A stretch of DNA of 43,613 nt from Bacilli bacterium (GCA_900752905.1 CAADWX010000015.1:1-43613); one strand, 5' to 3'. Shown: positions 9,224 to 20,792, numbered from the stretch's first letter. Made by a program: numbers and translations. The notes: generated by a model from the sequence alone, not told the origin.

Positions 9224-9949
9224 ATGGAAAAAGAAATACTTTATAGTAATGAAAAAATAGAATTTTATTTAAATTTATTTTTCAAAGGGAAAAAAGAAAA
9301 CTTATTTGATATATTAAATAAAATTGGTATTGATTGCGATGTTGTTTTTTTACATGATTTAGATACTACAAATTTTTTTGGAAATATATATTATATTTTC
9401 AATTGTGATATAGGAGATAAAAAAATAATATTCAAAGGTGATTTATTTGATGACAGTGTACATAAAAACTTTATAACTGTATATAACGAAAATAATATTA
9501 GTAGTTACTCTTATTCTAAAGGTGAAATAAAACCATTAGAATTAGAAAATAAACCAATTGAATTTAAAAATAAAAAGTTTTTTTATGAAAATAGAAAAAC
9601 AAAAAAATATTTAAAAAGATTTTTCTTTAACGATGAGACTTATGAAAAAAGATTGTTAGAAATAATAAAAAATTTAGGAATTAAAAATGGTAGTGTATAT
9701 GTCCATTCTTTAGATAAATATGAAGATTTTTATACTGATAAATATGATTTTTCTCTTATTTGTCATTGTAATGATGAAAACAATTCTTCATTAGAACTTA
9801 AATATGGAGAGTATAATAATCGAATTTTAGAAAAAATTATCTTTAACTCCAATGATGGTTATAAAGAATATAATTTTGATTGTTTATTAAATATTATGGA
9901 AGAAAGAAGACAAGTAAATTCAAAAAAAATAAAAGTAAAAACAAAGTAA
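9224..9949 (+). CDS. Unknown protein made of two similar halves
   Basis: I do not recognise this 241-residue acidic/basic soluble protein. Its two halves look alike: residues about 24-95 and 141-215 share L-x-x-I-x-x-x-G-I, then V-x-x-H-x-L-D, then F and a Y-x-F strand, with similar spacing. This suggests an internal duplication of a roughly 75-residue alpha/beta unit. There is no signal peptide or membrane helix. GAGGAGG stands upstream of the start. The gene follows the small membrane gene by 14 bases and is followed at once by the promoter of the tyrS leader. Confidence 0.7.
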   Translation: MEKEILYSNEKIEFYLNLFFKGKKENLFDILNKIGIDCDVVFLHDLDTTNFFGNIYYIFNCDIGDKKIIFKGDLFDDSVHKNFITVYNENNISSYSYSKGEIKPLELENKPIEFKNKKFFYENRKTKKYLKRFFFNDETYEKRLLEIIKNLGIKNGSVYVHSLDKYEDFYTDKYDFSLICHCNDENNSSLELKYGEYNNRILEKIIFNSNDGYKEYNFDCLLNIMEERRQVNSKKIKVKTK

Positions 9950-9950
9950 A

Positions 9951-9979
9951 TTGACTTACTTAAAAGTATTTGATATAAT
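9951..9979 (+). promoter_or_regulatory. Promoter of the tyrS T-box transcript
   Basis: TTGACT at 9951-9956 and TATAAT at 9974-9979 with an exact 17-base spacer. It places the RNA start near 9986, just at the 5' end of the T-box leader. Confidence 0.9.
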
Positions 9980-9985
9980 TTTTGT

Positions 9986-10178
9986 TGTAAATGTTGATTG
10001 ATGAAGAGTAGTTTAAAGAAATACTAATAAGAGAATTAACGGTTGGTGAAAGTTAATGTTTCCTTTAAATGAATATACACATCATGAATTTAATCGGTAA
10101 CGCGTTATAGTAATAAAGTATAATTTAAGGTGGTACCGCGACATTCGCCCTTATAAGTGGGTTGTTTGTCGTTTTTTT
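9986..10178 (+). promoter_or_regulatory. T-box riboswitch (tyrosine) upstream of tyrS
   Basis: The leader has the conserved T-box sequence AAGGTGGTACCGCG at 10127-10140, which pairs with the free CCA end of uncharged tRNA. Stem I landmarks are visible: GATGAAGAGTAGT near 9999, AAGAGAATTAACGG near 10030 and GGTTGGTGAAAG near 10051. The specifier is most likely TAC at 10076-10078, a tyrosine codon, in the context GAATATACAC; the overlapping TAT would also read tyrosine. After the T-box comes the terminator hairpin: CGACA...CGCCC pairs with GTGGG...TGTCG and is followed by seven T (about 10139-10178). When tyrosine is scarce, uncharged tRNA-Tyr should stabilise the antiterminator and let tyrS (and probably metG) be transcribed. 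Confidence 0.93.
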
Positions 10179-10197
10179 ATTAAAAAGGAGTGATTAT

Positions 10198-12974
<2,777 letters not shown>

Positions 12975-13003
12975 TTGATAAATAGTAAAATAGTTGTTAT
13001 AAT
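12975..13003 (+). promoter_or_regulatory. Promoter of lysS
   Basis: TTGATA at 12975-12980 and TATAAT at 12998-13003 with a 17-base spacer, starting right after the metG stop codon. Confidence 0.8.
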
Positions 13004-13026
13004 TTGTTAAGAAAAAGAGGTGTTTT

Positions 13027-14496
13027 ATGAGAGAATTAACAGAACAAGAACAAATAAGAAGAGATAAATTAAAAGAGATAAGTAAAGTATGTAATCCTTA
13101 TCCTGATAGATATGAAAGAACTCATTTATTAAAAGATGCGAGATTGTTAGAAGATGGTACAACTGATGTTTCTGTTGCTGGTAGAATTGTATTTATGAGA
13201 AAAATGGGTAAACTTAGTTTTATTCGTATAAGAGATTTGGAAGCTGATTTACAATTAGAACTTAAAGTTGATATGGTTGGTGAAGAAAAATATGATTTCT
13301 TTAAAAAACTATTTGATGGTGGAGACTTTATTGGAGCAAGTGGAGAAATATTTACTACACAAACAGGTGAAAAAACATTAAGAGTTCATGATTTTAAATT
13401 TTTAGGTAAGGCTTTAAGACCTCTTCCAGAAAAATTTCATGGATTAAGTGATACTGAATTAAAGTATAGGGAAAGATATGTTGATCTTATATCTAATGAA
13501 GAATCTAGACGTGTATTTTTAGGTAGAAGTAAATTTTATGCATTTGTCCATAAATATTTAGGTGAAAATGGATTCTTACAAGTAGAAACTCCAATTATGC
13601 AAACAGCTGTATGTGGTGCTGCAGCAAAACCATTTTTTACTCATCATAATGCATTAGATATGGATATGAATTTAAGAATTGCTCCAGAAACTTATTTAAA
13701 GCAATGTATAGCTGGTGGTTTTGATAAAGTTTATGAAGTTGCTAAATGTTTTAGAAATGAAGGTATGGATACTGAACATTTACAAGAATTTACTCAAATA
13801 GAGTGGTATGCTTCATATTGGAATTTTGAGGATAATATTAATTTTTATCAAGGTTTTATAAGAAATTTACTTTTAGAGTTAAGAGGTACAACTCAAATAG
13901 AATACAAAGATAGTGTTTTAGATTTTGGTAAAGAAAATTGGGATAGAATTAATTATGTTGAAGAAATGAGAAAAATATTTGGTTTCGATTTTCTTGAAAT
14001 TGATGATCCTCAAGTATTAAAAGAAAAAATAGTTGAAAAAGGGTTATTTACTTTGAGTGAATTAGATGAATATAAATCATTAAGTCAAATAATAGATTTT
14101 GTTTATAAGAAGAAAATTAGAGCTGATATTATTCAACCAACAATTATTTATAATTACCCAGCTGTTTTAATACCTCTTGCTAGAAGAAATGATGATGATA
14201 ATAGAATAATTGATGTATTCCAAGTTGTAGCATGTGGTACAGAATTATGTAAGGCATATTCAGAACTTGTTAATCCAGAAATTCAAAGACAAAATTTTGA
14301 GGATCAAGCTAAAGCAAAAATGCAAGGTGATGATGAGACTATGGAATTGGATGAAGGATTTATGGGAGCTATGGAACAAGGTATGCCTCCTATATCTGGT
14401 CTTGGTTTTGGAATAGATAGATTAATGATGCTTATTTATAATCAAGAATCTATAAGAGATGTTGTATTATTTCCAACTATGAAAAAGAAAGATTAA
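13027..14496 (+). CDS. lysS: Lysyl-tRNA synthetase (class II)
   Basis: The 489-residue protein has the class II LysRS layout: an N-terminal OB-fold anticodon-binding domain (about 48-140, with VAGRIVFMRKMGKLSFIRI), then the catalytic core. Motif 1 is near RSKFYAFVHKYL, motif 2 reads FRNEGMD...FTQIEWY (about 242-260), and motif 3 is GLGFGIDRLMM near 458-470. The length is usual for bacterial LysRS. AAGAGGTG precedes the ATG. It is transcribed from its own promoter and ends in a terminator that overlaps the stop codon. Confidence 0.98.
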   Translation: MRELTEQEQIRRDKLKEISKVCNPYPDRYERTHLLKDARLLEDGTTDVSVAGRIVFMRKMGKLSFIRIRDLEADLQLELKVDMVGEEKYDFFKKLFDGGDFIGASGEIFTTQTGEKTLRVHDFKFLGKALRPLPEKFHGLSDTELKYRERYVDLISNEESRRVFLGRSKFYAFVHKYLGENGFLQVETPIMQTAVCGAAAKPFFTHHNALDMDMNLRIAPETYLKQCIAGGFDKVYEVAKCFRNEGMDTEHLQEFTQIEWYASYWNFEDNINFYQGFIRNLLLELRGTTQIEYKDSVLDFGKENWDRINYVEEMRKIFGFDFLEIDDPQVLKEKIVEKGLFTLSELDEYKSLSQIIDFVYKKKIRADIIQPTIIYNYPAVLIPLARRNDDDNRIIDVFQVVACGTELCKAYSELVNPEIQRQNFEDQAKAKMQGDDETMELDEGFMGAMEQGMPPISGLGFGIDRLMMLIYNQESIRDVVLFPTMKKKD

Positions 14497-14507
14497 CTTT
14501 CTTTTTT
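14482..14507 (+). terminator. Rho-independent terminator of lysS
   Basis: AAAAAGAAAG, loop ATTAA, CTTTCTTTTTT. The left arm encodes the last residues of LysRS, so the stop codon lies in the loop. Confidence 0.8.
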
Positions 14508-14509
14508 AT

Positions 14510-14538
14510 TTGTTTTAAACTTAATATTAGTGTATAAT
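14510..14538 (+). promoter_or_regulatory. Promoter of the obg operon
   Basis: TTGTTT at 14510-14515 and TATAAT at 14533-14538 with a 17-base spacer, with TG just before the -10 box. Confidence 0.7.
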
Positions 14539-14564
14539 ACTAATTAATGAAGGGAAGTGATTTT

Positions 14565-15839
14565 GTGTTTGTAGATGAAGTTACTATGGAGTTATGTGCC
14601 GGATCTGGTGGAGATGGATGCATGGCTTTTAGACGTGAAAAATTCGTTGAGATGGGTGGACCTTTTGGTGGATCAGGAGGAAAAGGCTCTGATATCATTT
14701 TTCAGGTTGATGAAGGCCTTAATACTCTAATTGATTTAAAATATAAAAAAGTTATAAAAGGTGATAAAGGTGGTAATGGTCTTGGTAAAGGAATGAATGG
14801 AAAGAATGCTAAAGATGTAATCATTCGAGTTCCACAAGGTACAGTTATTACTGATTTAGATTCAGGACTTGTAATGGCAGATTTAACAAAAAAAGATGAT
14901 AAGGTTACTATAGCATTTGGTGGTAGAGGTGGTAGAGGTAATATTGCTTTTGCAACTCGTTCTAATCCAGCACCTGCTTTTGCTGAAAATGGTGAGCCAG
15001 GTGAAGTAGTGAAGGTTAAAGTTGAATTAAAGCTTTTAGCTGATGTTGGGCTTGTTGGTATGCCAAGTGTTGGTAAATCAACACTTATATCACAAATTTC
15101 TGCATCTAAACCTAAAATTGCTGCTTATCACTTTACTACATTAAGTCCTAATTTAGGAGTAGTAAAAGCACAAAATGGTAAATCATTTGTTGTAGCTGAT
15201 CTTCCTGGTTTAATAGAAGGTGCATCTTTAGGAGAAGGACTTGGAGATAAATTTTTAAGACATATAGAAAGAACTAGAATTATAGCGCATGTTATTGATA
15301 TGGGAGCAGCAGAGGGTAGAAATCCAATAGATGATTATAATACTATAATTAAGGAATTAAATAATTTTAATCATAAAATACTTGAAAAACCTCAAATTAT
15401 AATTGCTAATAAAATGGATATGCCTGGATTTGATGAAAATTTAAAAGAGTTCAAAAAACATATTAAAAATATTCCAATATATTCTATATCTGCTCAAACA
15501 AAGGAAGGATTAAATCCTGTTTTAAATGATATTGGAAATATGCTTGATAATATTGAAAAAAAGCCTTTATATGAAGAAGAAAAAATAATGAGTCATGTCC
15601 TTTATAAATTTAAAAGTGAACAACCATTTACAATAACGCATGAAGGAAATGAATGGGTAATACGTGGAGATGAAGTTGAAAAATTGCTTCATATGACTAA
15701 ATTCAATACAAATGAATCAGCTCTTAGATTTGCTCGTAAATTAAGAAAAATGGGAATAGATGATAAATTAAGAGAACTTGGCGCTAAAGACGGAGATAAT
15801 ATAAGAATATTGGATTTTGAATTTGAGTACAGTGAATAG
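14565..15839 (+). CDS. obgE: Obg/CgtA ribosome-assembly GTPase
   Basis: The 424-residue GTPase acts in 50S ribosome assembly and stress signalling. Domains: the glycine-rich Obg fold (1-155), a GTPase domain with G1 GMPSVGKST (about 165-173), G3 DLPGLIEG and G4 NKMD, and a C-terminal OCT domain (about 335-424), as in the Bacillus protein. I choose the GTG at 14565 because the protein then begins M-F-V-D-E-V as Obg proteins do and AAGGGAAG lies at the right distance. The ATG at 14547 is in frame but lies upstream of that ribosome site. The end overlaps the following acyltransferase frame. Confidence 0.96.
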   Translation: MFVDEVTMELCAGSGGDGCMAFRREKFVEMGGPFGGSGGKGSDIIFQVDEGLNTLIDLKYKKVIKGDKGGNGLGKGMNGKNAKDVIIRVPQGTVITDLDSGLVMADLTKKDDKVTIAFGGRGGRGNIAFATRSNPAPAFAENGEPGEVVKVKVELKLLADVGLVGMPSVGKSTLISQISASKPKIAAYHFTTLSPNLGVVKAQNGKSFVVADLPGLIEGASLGEGLGDKFLRHIERTRIIAHVIDMGAAEGRNPIDDYNTIIKELNNFNHKILEKPQIIIANKMDMPGFDENLKEFKKHIKNIPIYSISAQTKEGLNPVLNDIGNMLDNIEKKPLYEEEKIMSHVLYKFKSEQPFTITHEGNEWVIRGDEVEKLLHMTKFNTNESALRFARKLRKMGIDDKLRELGAKDGDNIRILDFEFEYSE

Positions 15840-16926
15840 TAAAAATATAAACATCGAGGTTTTAAGAATAATTGGCTGCATTTCAGTTGTATTAATTCAT
15901 ACAGTTGGATATAACATCACTACGTCATTTATAGGAGATATTACATTTCAATTGATTTTATTATCTTTTTTTAAAGTATTTATTCCTATATTTATTTTAA
16001 TTACCGGATATACTTTTAATAAAAATGTGAATATAAAAAAATTATGGATTAAAAATATTTATAGAATTATTATTCCAATTATTATTGTATCAATATTACT
16101 TGAAATTTTTAGTCCTTTTTTTGAAGGAAAAATGTCACTATTAGAGAATTTAAAAAGTTTAAATTTTTCATTCAATACTTTATATAAAATTTTTATTTCA
16201 ACACCAGTTATAGAGAGTCGTTCATATCATTTATGGTATTTATATGAATTATTAGTATTATATTTACTATATCCTTTATTAAAAGTTATAGTAAAAAAGA
16301 AAAATATTTTAAAATTTTTAATTATTTTATTATTTATTACAGAAATAATATTTCCAAGTATTTATAATATTTTTAAAATAAAATTTTTGAGTATATTTTC
16401 GGTTAACATAGGATATTTTTTACTTTATTTTTTAATAGGTTATCTTTTTAAAGAGAATATAAAAAATATAAGAATAAACAAATTTTATTTTCTATTAATT
16501 TATTTTTTTATGATTGGTTTATCTATTATTTGCTATAATTATATTGAAAAAGAAAATTGTTCAAATTTGATATATGCATATTCATTTTCATATAATTTTA
16601 TTTTCATATTTTTAGCAGCGATTTCATTTTTTATGTTTTTTATGAAGCTTTCTTTGAAAAAAAACAATTTTGTTTTAAAAGTATCTAATTTGACTTTAAA
16701 AATTTACTATTTACATATAATCTTTTTAAATTTAGTACTAAGATATAATGTATTACAAAGCTATTTTTCTAAAAGGCCTATATTATTTTTGCTATTAACA
16801 ACGATTATAGTTTTTTCTTTAACATTAATTAGTAGCTATATTCTTGATATTATAATAAATATGGCAAAAAAAGTATATAGGAAATTAAAGAGGTGTTTAT
16901 ATGAATGGAATATTACTAATAGATAA
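15817..16926 (+). CDS. Membrane acyltransferase family 3 protein
   Basis: The protein of up to 369 residues is almost entirely hydrophobic helices, about ten. It starts with the family pattern N-I-E-V-L-R-I-I...V-L-I-H-T, where the histidine is the conserved catalytic candidate of acyltransferase_3 (OafA/WecH type) proteins. These transfer acetyl or similar groups to sugars of cell-surface polymers. The start is uncertain: the TTG at 15817 is the longest choice, and the GTG at 15832 would overlap only the obg stop; neither has a clear ribosome site. The gene overlaps obg at its front and truB at its back, so it is tightly coupled to both, although this family has no known link to them. The acceptor substrate is unknown. 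Confidence 0.82.
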   Translation: MNLSTVNSKNINIEVLRIIGCISVVLIHTVGYNITTSFIGDITFQLILLSFFKVFIPIFILITGYTFNKNVNIKKLWIKNIYRIIIPIIIVSILLEIFSPFFEGKMSLLENLKSLNFSFNTLYKIFISTPVIESRSYHLWYLYELLVLYLLYPLLKVIVKKKNILKFLIILLFITEIIFPSIYNIFKIKFLSIFSVNIGYFLLYFLIGYLFKENIKNIRINKFYFLLIYFFMIGLSIICYNYIEKENCSNLIYAYSFSYNFIFIFLAAISFFMFFMKLSLKKNNFVLKVSNLTLKIYYLHIIFLNLVLRYNVLQSYFSKRPILFLLLTTIIVFSLTLISSYILDIIINMAKKVYRKLKRCLYEWNITNR

Positions 16927-17767
16927 ACCTAGTGGTTTAACTAGTAGGGATGTTGTAAATATAGTTGGAAAAAGTCTTGGTACCAAAAAAATAGGACACA
17001 CAGGGACTTTAGATCCTTTAGCTACAGGTGTTATGGTATTATGTGTTGGAAAGTATACAAAATTAGTTGAAATGCTTACAAGCTATAATAAAACATATGA
17101 AGCAAGTATTGTTCTTGGAATTAAAACTGATACATTAGATATAACAGGAAAAGTATTAGAAGAAAAATGTTCTAATATCTCTTTGTCTGATATTTTATTA
17201 GCTTTAAAAAAGTTTGAAGGAGTTTATGATCAAGAAGTTCCAATCTATTCTGCTGTAAAAATAAATGGAAAAAAATTATATGAATATGCCCGTGAAAACA
17301 AAACGATAGAACTTCCAAAAAGAAGTGTTAATATTTCTAAAATTAGTCTTATTTCAGATATTAAGTATGAAAATAATAAAACTTTATTTTCTATTAGGTG
17401 TAATGTAAGTAAAGGAACATATATAAGAAGTCTTATAAATGATATTGCTTCATCACTTAATACTATTGGCGTTATGAAAGAATTAAGAAGAATTGAACAA
17501 GGAAACTTTAATATAGAAAATTGCTATAAAATTTCAGATATTAAAAATAATAATTTTAAATTTGTAGATTTAGACACTGTTTTTAAAGATTATTTTATTG
17601 TAGATATTAATAGTAATCTCTATAATGATATAAAAAATGGTAAAATACTTGAAAATATATATAATAAAGATATTATTGTATTTAGATATAATGGTGAGTA
17701 TATATCTATATATAAAAAATATGAAAAAGACAAAAAGTTAATTAAACCATGGAAAATGCTTTTATAA
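16901..17767 (+). CDS. truB: tRNA pseudouridine-55 synthase TruB
   Basis: The 288-residue enzyme makes pseudouridine 55 in the T-loop of tRNAs. The N-terminal M-N-G-I-L-L-I-D-K-P-S-G and the catalytic motif G-H-T-G-T-L-D-P with nucleophile Asp38 are intact, and the Y-E-A-S and R-C-S-K-G-T-Y-I-R-S-type motifs follow (here R-C-N-V-S-K-G-T-Y-I-R-S). The start lies 26 bases inside the upstream acyltransferase gene, with AAAGAGGTG before it. A terminator overlaps the stop codon. In other Firmicutes truB usually sits with rbfA and ribF, which are not found here. Confidence 0.96.
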   Translation: MNGILLIDKPSGLTSRDVVNIVGKSLGTKKIGHTGTLDPLATGVMVLCVGKYTKLVEMLTSYNKTYEASIVLGIKTDTLDITGKVLEEKCSNISLSDILLALKKFEGVYDQEVPIYSAVKINGKKLYEYARENKTIELPKRSVNISKISLISDIKYENNKTLFSIRCNVSKGTYIRSLINDIASSLNTIGVMKELRRIEQGNFNIENCYKISDIKNNNFKFVDLDTVFKDYFIVDINSNLYNDIKNGKILENIYNKDIIVFRYNGEYISIYKKYEKDKKLIKPWKMLL

Positions 17768-17780
17768 TAAGCATTTTTTT
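17753..17780 (+). terminator. Rho-independent terminator of truB
   Basis: AAAATGCTT, loop TTATAAT, AAGCATTTT and more T. The stem includes the end of truB. Confidence 0.8.
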
Positions 17781-17803
17781 GTTATAATTTAAAAGGTGAT
17801 TTT

Positions 17804-18940
17804 ATGGTATATTTAGATTATAGCGCAACTACTCCAGTTGATAAAAGAGTACTTGATACTTTTTCAAAGGTATGTATGGATTTCCCAGGTAACCCAAATT
17901 CTCTTCATAAATTAGGCGTAGAGGCTAAAAAACTATGTGATGAAGCAACTGATCAAATTGCTAATTTACTTGGTGTAAAAAAAGAAGAAATAATTTATAC
18001 TAGTGGTTCAAGTGAATCAAATAATTTGGCTATAAAAGGGATTGCTTTAAAATATCAAAATAGAGGAAAGCATATAATAACCACTAATTTAGAACATTCA
18101 TCAATATATGGGCCTCTTTCATATTTACAACATTTAGGATTTGAAATAGATTTTGTTAAAACCGATAGATATGGTTTAGTTGATATGGATGATTTAAAAA
18201 GTTTAATTAGAGATGATACAATTTTAGTTAGTATATGTTCTGTAAGTAGTGAAACAGGTATTTGTCAAGATATCGAAAAAATAGGTGAGCTTTTAAAAAA
18301 TTATAATTGCTTTTTTCACTGTGATATGACTCAAAGTATCGGAAAAAAGAATATTTCTTTAAAAAATGTTGATTTAGTTAGTTTTTCTGCACATAAATTT
18401 TATGGCTTGAAAGGGATTGGTGTTTTAATAAAAAAAGAAAAAATCGATCTTGTTCCTTTAATACATGGTGGAAAATCTACTACTATATATAGAAGTGGTA
18501 CACCAGCGCTTCCATTAATAGTTTCTTTGTCTAAAGCATTAAGACTAGCTTTAAATGAAATGAATAATGATTATGTCATGAAGTTAAATAGTATAATAAG
18601 GGAAAGAATTTCATATTACGAAAATGTAAGTATTAATAGTAATAAATTTTGTATACCCCAAATTTTAAATATTAGTGTAATAGGAATAAAACCTGAAACA
18701 ATGCAGCATTCATTTGAGGAAGATGAAATATATATTTCAACACAAAGTGCTTGTTCTTCTTCAAATCCTATAAGTAGATCTGTACTTGAGGTTACTAAAG
18801 ATAAAAATAAAGCATCTTACAGTATTAGAATTAGTATTTCAACTAAAACAACTGAAAAAGAAATTGAATTGTTTTTAAAATCATTTGATAGATGTTATAA
18901 AAAACTTATGATAAGGGGTGAAAAATATGGAAGTAATTAG
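17804..18940 (+). CDS. Cysteine desulfurase, IscS/NifS type
   Basis: The 378-residue PLP enzyme takes sulfur from cysteine for Fe-S clusters or for thiolated tRNA bases. The N-terminus Y-L-D-Y-S-A-T-T-P is the family hallmark. PLP would bind Lys198 (S-A-H-K-F-Y-G), and the persulfide cysteine is Cys317 in S-A-C-S-S. It is one of two desulfurases in the window; the other is SufS at 30022. As no IscU or MnmA is next to it, the sulfur acceptor cannot be told. AAAGGTG precedes the ATG. It overlaps the small thioredoxin-like gene by 14 bases, so a thiol-redox partner is translated with it. Confidence 0.93.
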   Translation: MVYLDYSATTPVDKRVLDTFSKVCMDFPGNPNSLHKLGVEAKKLCDEATDQIANLLGVKKEEIIYTSGSSESNNLAIKGIALKYQNRGKHIITTNLEHSSIYGPLSYLQHLGFEIDFVKTDRYGLVDMDDLKSLIRDDTILVSICSVSSETGICQDIEKIGELLKNYNCFFHCDMTQSIGKKNISLKNVDLVSFSAHKFYGLKGIGVLIKKEKIDLVPLIHGGKSTTIYRSGTPALPLIVSLSKALRLALNEMNNDYVMKLNSIIRERISYYENVSINSNKFCIPQILNISVIGIKPETMQHSFEEDEIYISTQSACSSSNPISRSVLEVTKDKNKASYSIRISISTKTTEKEIELFLKSFDRCYKKLMIRGEKYGSN

Positions 18941-19196
18941 AGTCAACGCTATATGGTGTTCTAGTTGTATAGTTACATATAAAAGTTGGAAAGATTTACA
19001 AGCAATGTATCCAAATAATCAATATAAAGAATTAGATTATGATGAAGACGCGAAAGAAGTCAAAGAATTAAATGTTGGAGATATTCTTCCTGTTCATATA
19101 GTTTTTGATGACTATGGAAAAGAGAAGACTAGACTTGTTGGAGAGGTGCCTAAGAAAAAACTTATAAGGGAACTTTCTAAATATTTAAATAAATGA
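18927..19196 (+). CDS. Small thioredoxin-like protein (CxxC)
   Basis: The 89-residue cytoplasmic protein begins M-E-V-I-R-V-N-A-I-W-C-S-S-C, so the redox pair is C11/C14 right after the first strand, followed by a thioredoxin-like order: helix, strand (K-E-L-D-Y-D), V-G-D-I-L-P-V-H-I-V-F (cis-Pro position) and a terminal helix. The start at 18927 has AAGGGG upstream; the GTG at 18918 is in frame but overlaps this ribosome site. It overlaps the desulfurase upstream and the membrane fusion protein downstream (4 bases). The inferred role is passing electrons from the cytosol to the CcdA-like partner, or reducing the desulfurase product. Confidence 0.8.
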   Translation: MEVIRVNAIWCSSCIVTYKSWKDLQAMYPNNQYKELDYDEDAKEVKELNVGDILPVHIVFDDYGKEKTRLVGEVPKKKLIRELSKYLNK

Positions 19197-20398
19197 AAAA
19201 AATATTTTATTTTATAATTATATTAGCTCTCCTTTTTATTCCAAATAGTGTTTTTGCACAAAAAGCAAGATTATATTTGTTTCATAGGGAAACATGTCCT
19301 CATTGTAAAGCTGAAATAGAATATTTAAATTCTATAGAAGATAAATATCCTAACCTAGAAATAATTAAATATGAGGTTGAAAATAATTTAGACAATAATA
19401 AATTGTTAAGAGATGTAAAGAAAACATTAGGGGATGACAATTCTTATATTCCATATACTGTAATAGGTAAAAATAGAATAGTTGGTTACAGTGAGTACAG
19501 TAAATCTAGTATTGAGAAATTAATTGAAGCTTGTTTAGAAAATGATTGTCCAGATATTGTTGATAGTGTATTAAAAAAAGGGAATTATTTAACTATTGAT
19601 GAATTAAATGATATTGATAAAAATAATTCATCTTCTATTAATGATGATAATTATAAAGATATACCACTACTTGGAAATGTAAACATAAAGAAAACTTTTC
19701 TTCCAATAATAGCTATTATTTTAGGCTTTATTGATGGTTTTAATCCTTGCGCTATGTGGGTTCTTATATTTTTAATAAATATTTTAATAGGTTTAAAAGA
19801 TAGGCATAAAATGTGGATTTTAGGATTTACGTTTTTGTTCTTTTCTGGATTTGTTTACTTTTTATCTATGATTGGGATAAATTTTGTATTATCATTGACT
19901 TCTATAAAAATTATTAGAATTTTAATTGCATTAGTTGCTATTATAGCTGGTGTGTTAAACTTAAAAAAATTTCTATTTTCAAAAAATGTTGGATGTAGTG
20001 TTACAAATTCTAAAAAAAGAAAAAAATTGAGTAAAAAGATAAATAAATTTATTAATGAAAAAAATATATTTATAGCAATTTTTTCTGTAGCATCTCTTGC
20101 TATATCTGTAAATTTAATTGAACTTTCTTGTTCACTTGGATTTCCAGTTGTATATTCTGAAATACTTGCTATTAATAATATTATAGGATTTAAAAAAATA
20201 TTATATATATTACTTTATATTGTATTTTACATGATGGATGATTTAATAGTTTTTGTAGCAGCAATGTTTACTTTTAAACTTACAGGTCTTTCAAATAGAT
20301 TTAATAAGTATTCTAATTTAATAGGTGGTATTATAATGTTAATACTTGGATTTTTACTTATAATTAAACCTGAATGGGTTATGTTTAAATTTAATTAA
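19193..20398 (+). CDS. Secreted thioredoxin/glutaredoxin domain fused to a CcdA/DsbD-like membrane domain
   Basis: The 401-residue protein has a signal peptide or anchor (1-22, ending V-F-A), then a glutaredoxin-like domain with C35-P-H-C38 (about 25-125). A linker follows, then six or so membrane helices of the CcdA/DsbD type. The two membrane cysteines of that family are present: Cys186 in G-F-N-P-C and Cys313 in E-L-S-C-S. The family carries electrons across the membrane to outside thiols. Here the outside thioredoxin-like domain comes before the membrane part, the reverse of DsbD's CcdA-then-thioredoxin order. Together with the upstream CxxC protein this looks like a complete inward-to-outward thiol relay. 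It overlaps the upstream gene (ATGA). Confidence 0.88.
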   Translation: MKKIFYFIIILALLFIPNSVFAQKARLYLFHRETCPHCKAEIEYLNSIEDKYPNLEIIKYEVENNLDNNKLLRDVKKTLGDDNSYIPYTVIGKNRIVGYSEYSKSSIEKLIEACLENDCPDIVDSVLKKGNYLTIDELNDIDKNNSSSINDDNYKDIPLLGNVNIKKTFLPIIAIILGFIDGFNPCAMWVLIFLINILIGLKDRHKMWILGFTFLFFSGFVYFLSMIGINFVLSLTSIKIIRILIALVAIIAGVLNLKKFLFSKNVGCSVTNSKKRKKLSKKINKFINEKNIFIAIFSVASLAISVNLIELSCSLGFPVVYSEILAINNIIGFKKILYILLYIVFYMMDDLIVFVAAMFTFKLTGLSNRFNKYSNLIGGIIMLILGFLLIIKPEWVMFKFN

Positions 20399-20404
20399 AA
20401 ACAC

Positions 20405-20433
20405 TTGCATATTTATGTTTATTAGTGTATATT
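20405..20433 (+). promoter_or_regulatory. Promoter of rpsO
   Basis: TTGCAT at 20405-20410 and TATATT at 20428-20433 with a 17-base spacer. It leaves a leader of about 75 bases before the start codon. Confidence 0.65.
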
Positions 20434-20515
20434 ATTAGTGATACTTATATCTTGGATTAAAAAATCTCCGTTTTTTTTCTAAGAAATAAGCGTATTACAT
20501 GAAAGGAGAAATATT

Positions 20516-20785
20516 ATGGCTTTAACAAAGTTAAAAAAAGAAGAAATTGTAAAAAAATATGCTAGACATGAAGGAGATACTGGTTCTCCAGAAATTCAAA
20601 TAGCTTTACTAACTGAGGAAATAAATAATTTAACTGAACATTTAAAACAACATCCTCAAGATAATCATTCAAGACGTGGATTATTAGAAAAAGTTGGTAG
20701 AAGAAATGGTATGAAAAATTATCTTCGTAATCTTGATATTAATCGTTACAGAGATTTGATTAATTCATTAGGACTTAGAAAATAA
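20516..20785 (+). CDS. rpsO: 30S ribosomal protein S15
   Basis: The 89-residue protein is the full S15, which binds 16S rRNA early in 30S assembly. The family core is clear: [13 protein letters not shown], then [11 protein letters not shown] and the C-terminal G-L-R-K. GAAAGGAG precedes the ATG. The transcript has a leader of about 75 bases containing a run of eight T; S15 often controls its own mRNA, but I see no clear pseudoknot. A terminator separates it from the following gene; pnp lies one gene further on, as commonly seen. Confidence 0.98.
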   Translation: MALTKLKKEEIVKKYARHEGDTGSPEIQIALLTEEINNLTEHLKQHPQDNHSRRGLLEKVGRRNGMKNYLRNLDINRYRDLINSLGLRK

Positions 20786-20792
20786 TTCAGTA

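Noticed and set aside
20434..20515. Possible S15 autoregulatory or attenuator structure in the rpsO leader
   Set aside because: GGATT/AATCT gives only about five pairs before a run of eight T, and no S15-type pseudoknot could be drawn by eye. Too weak to list.
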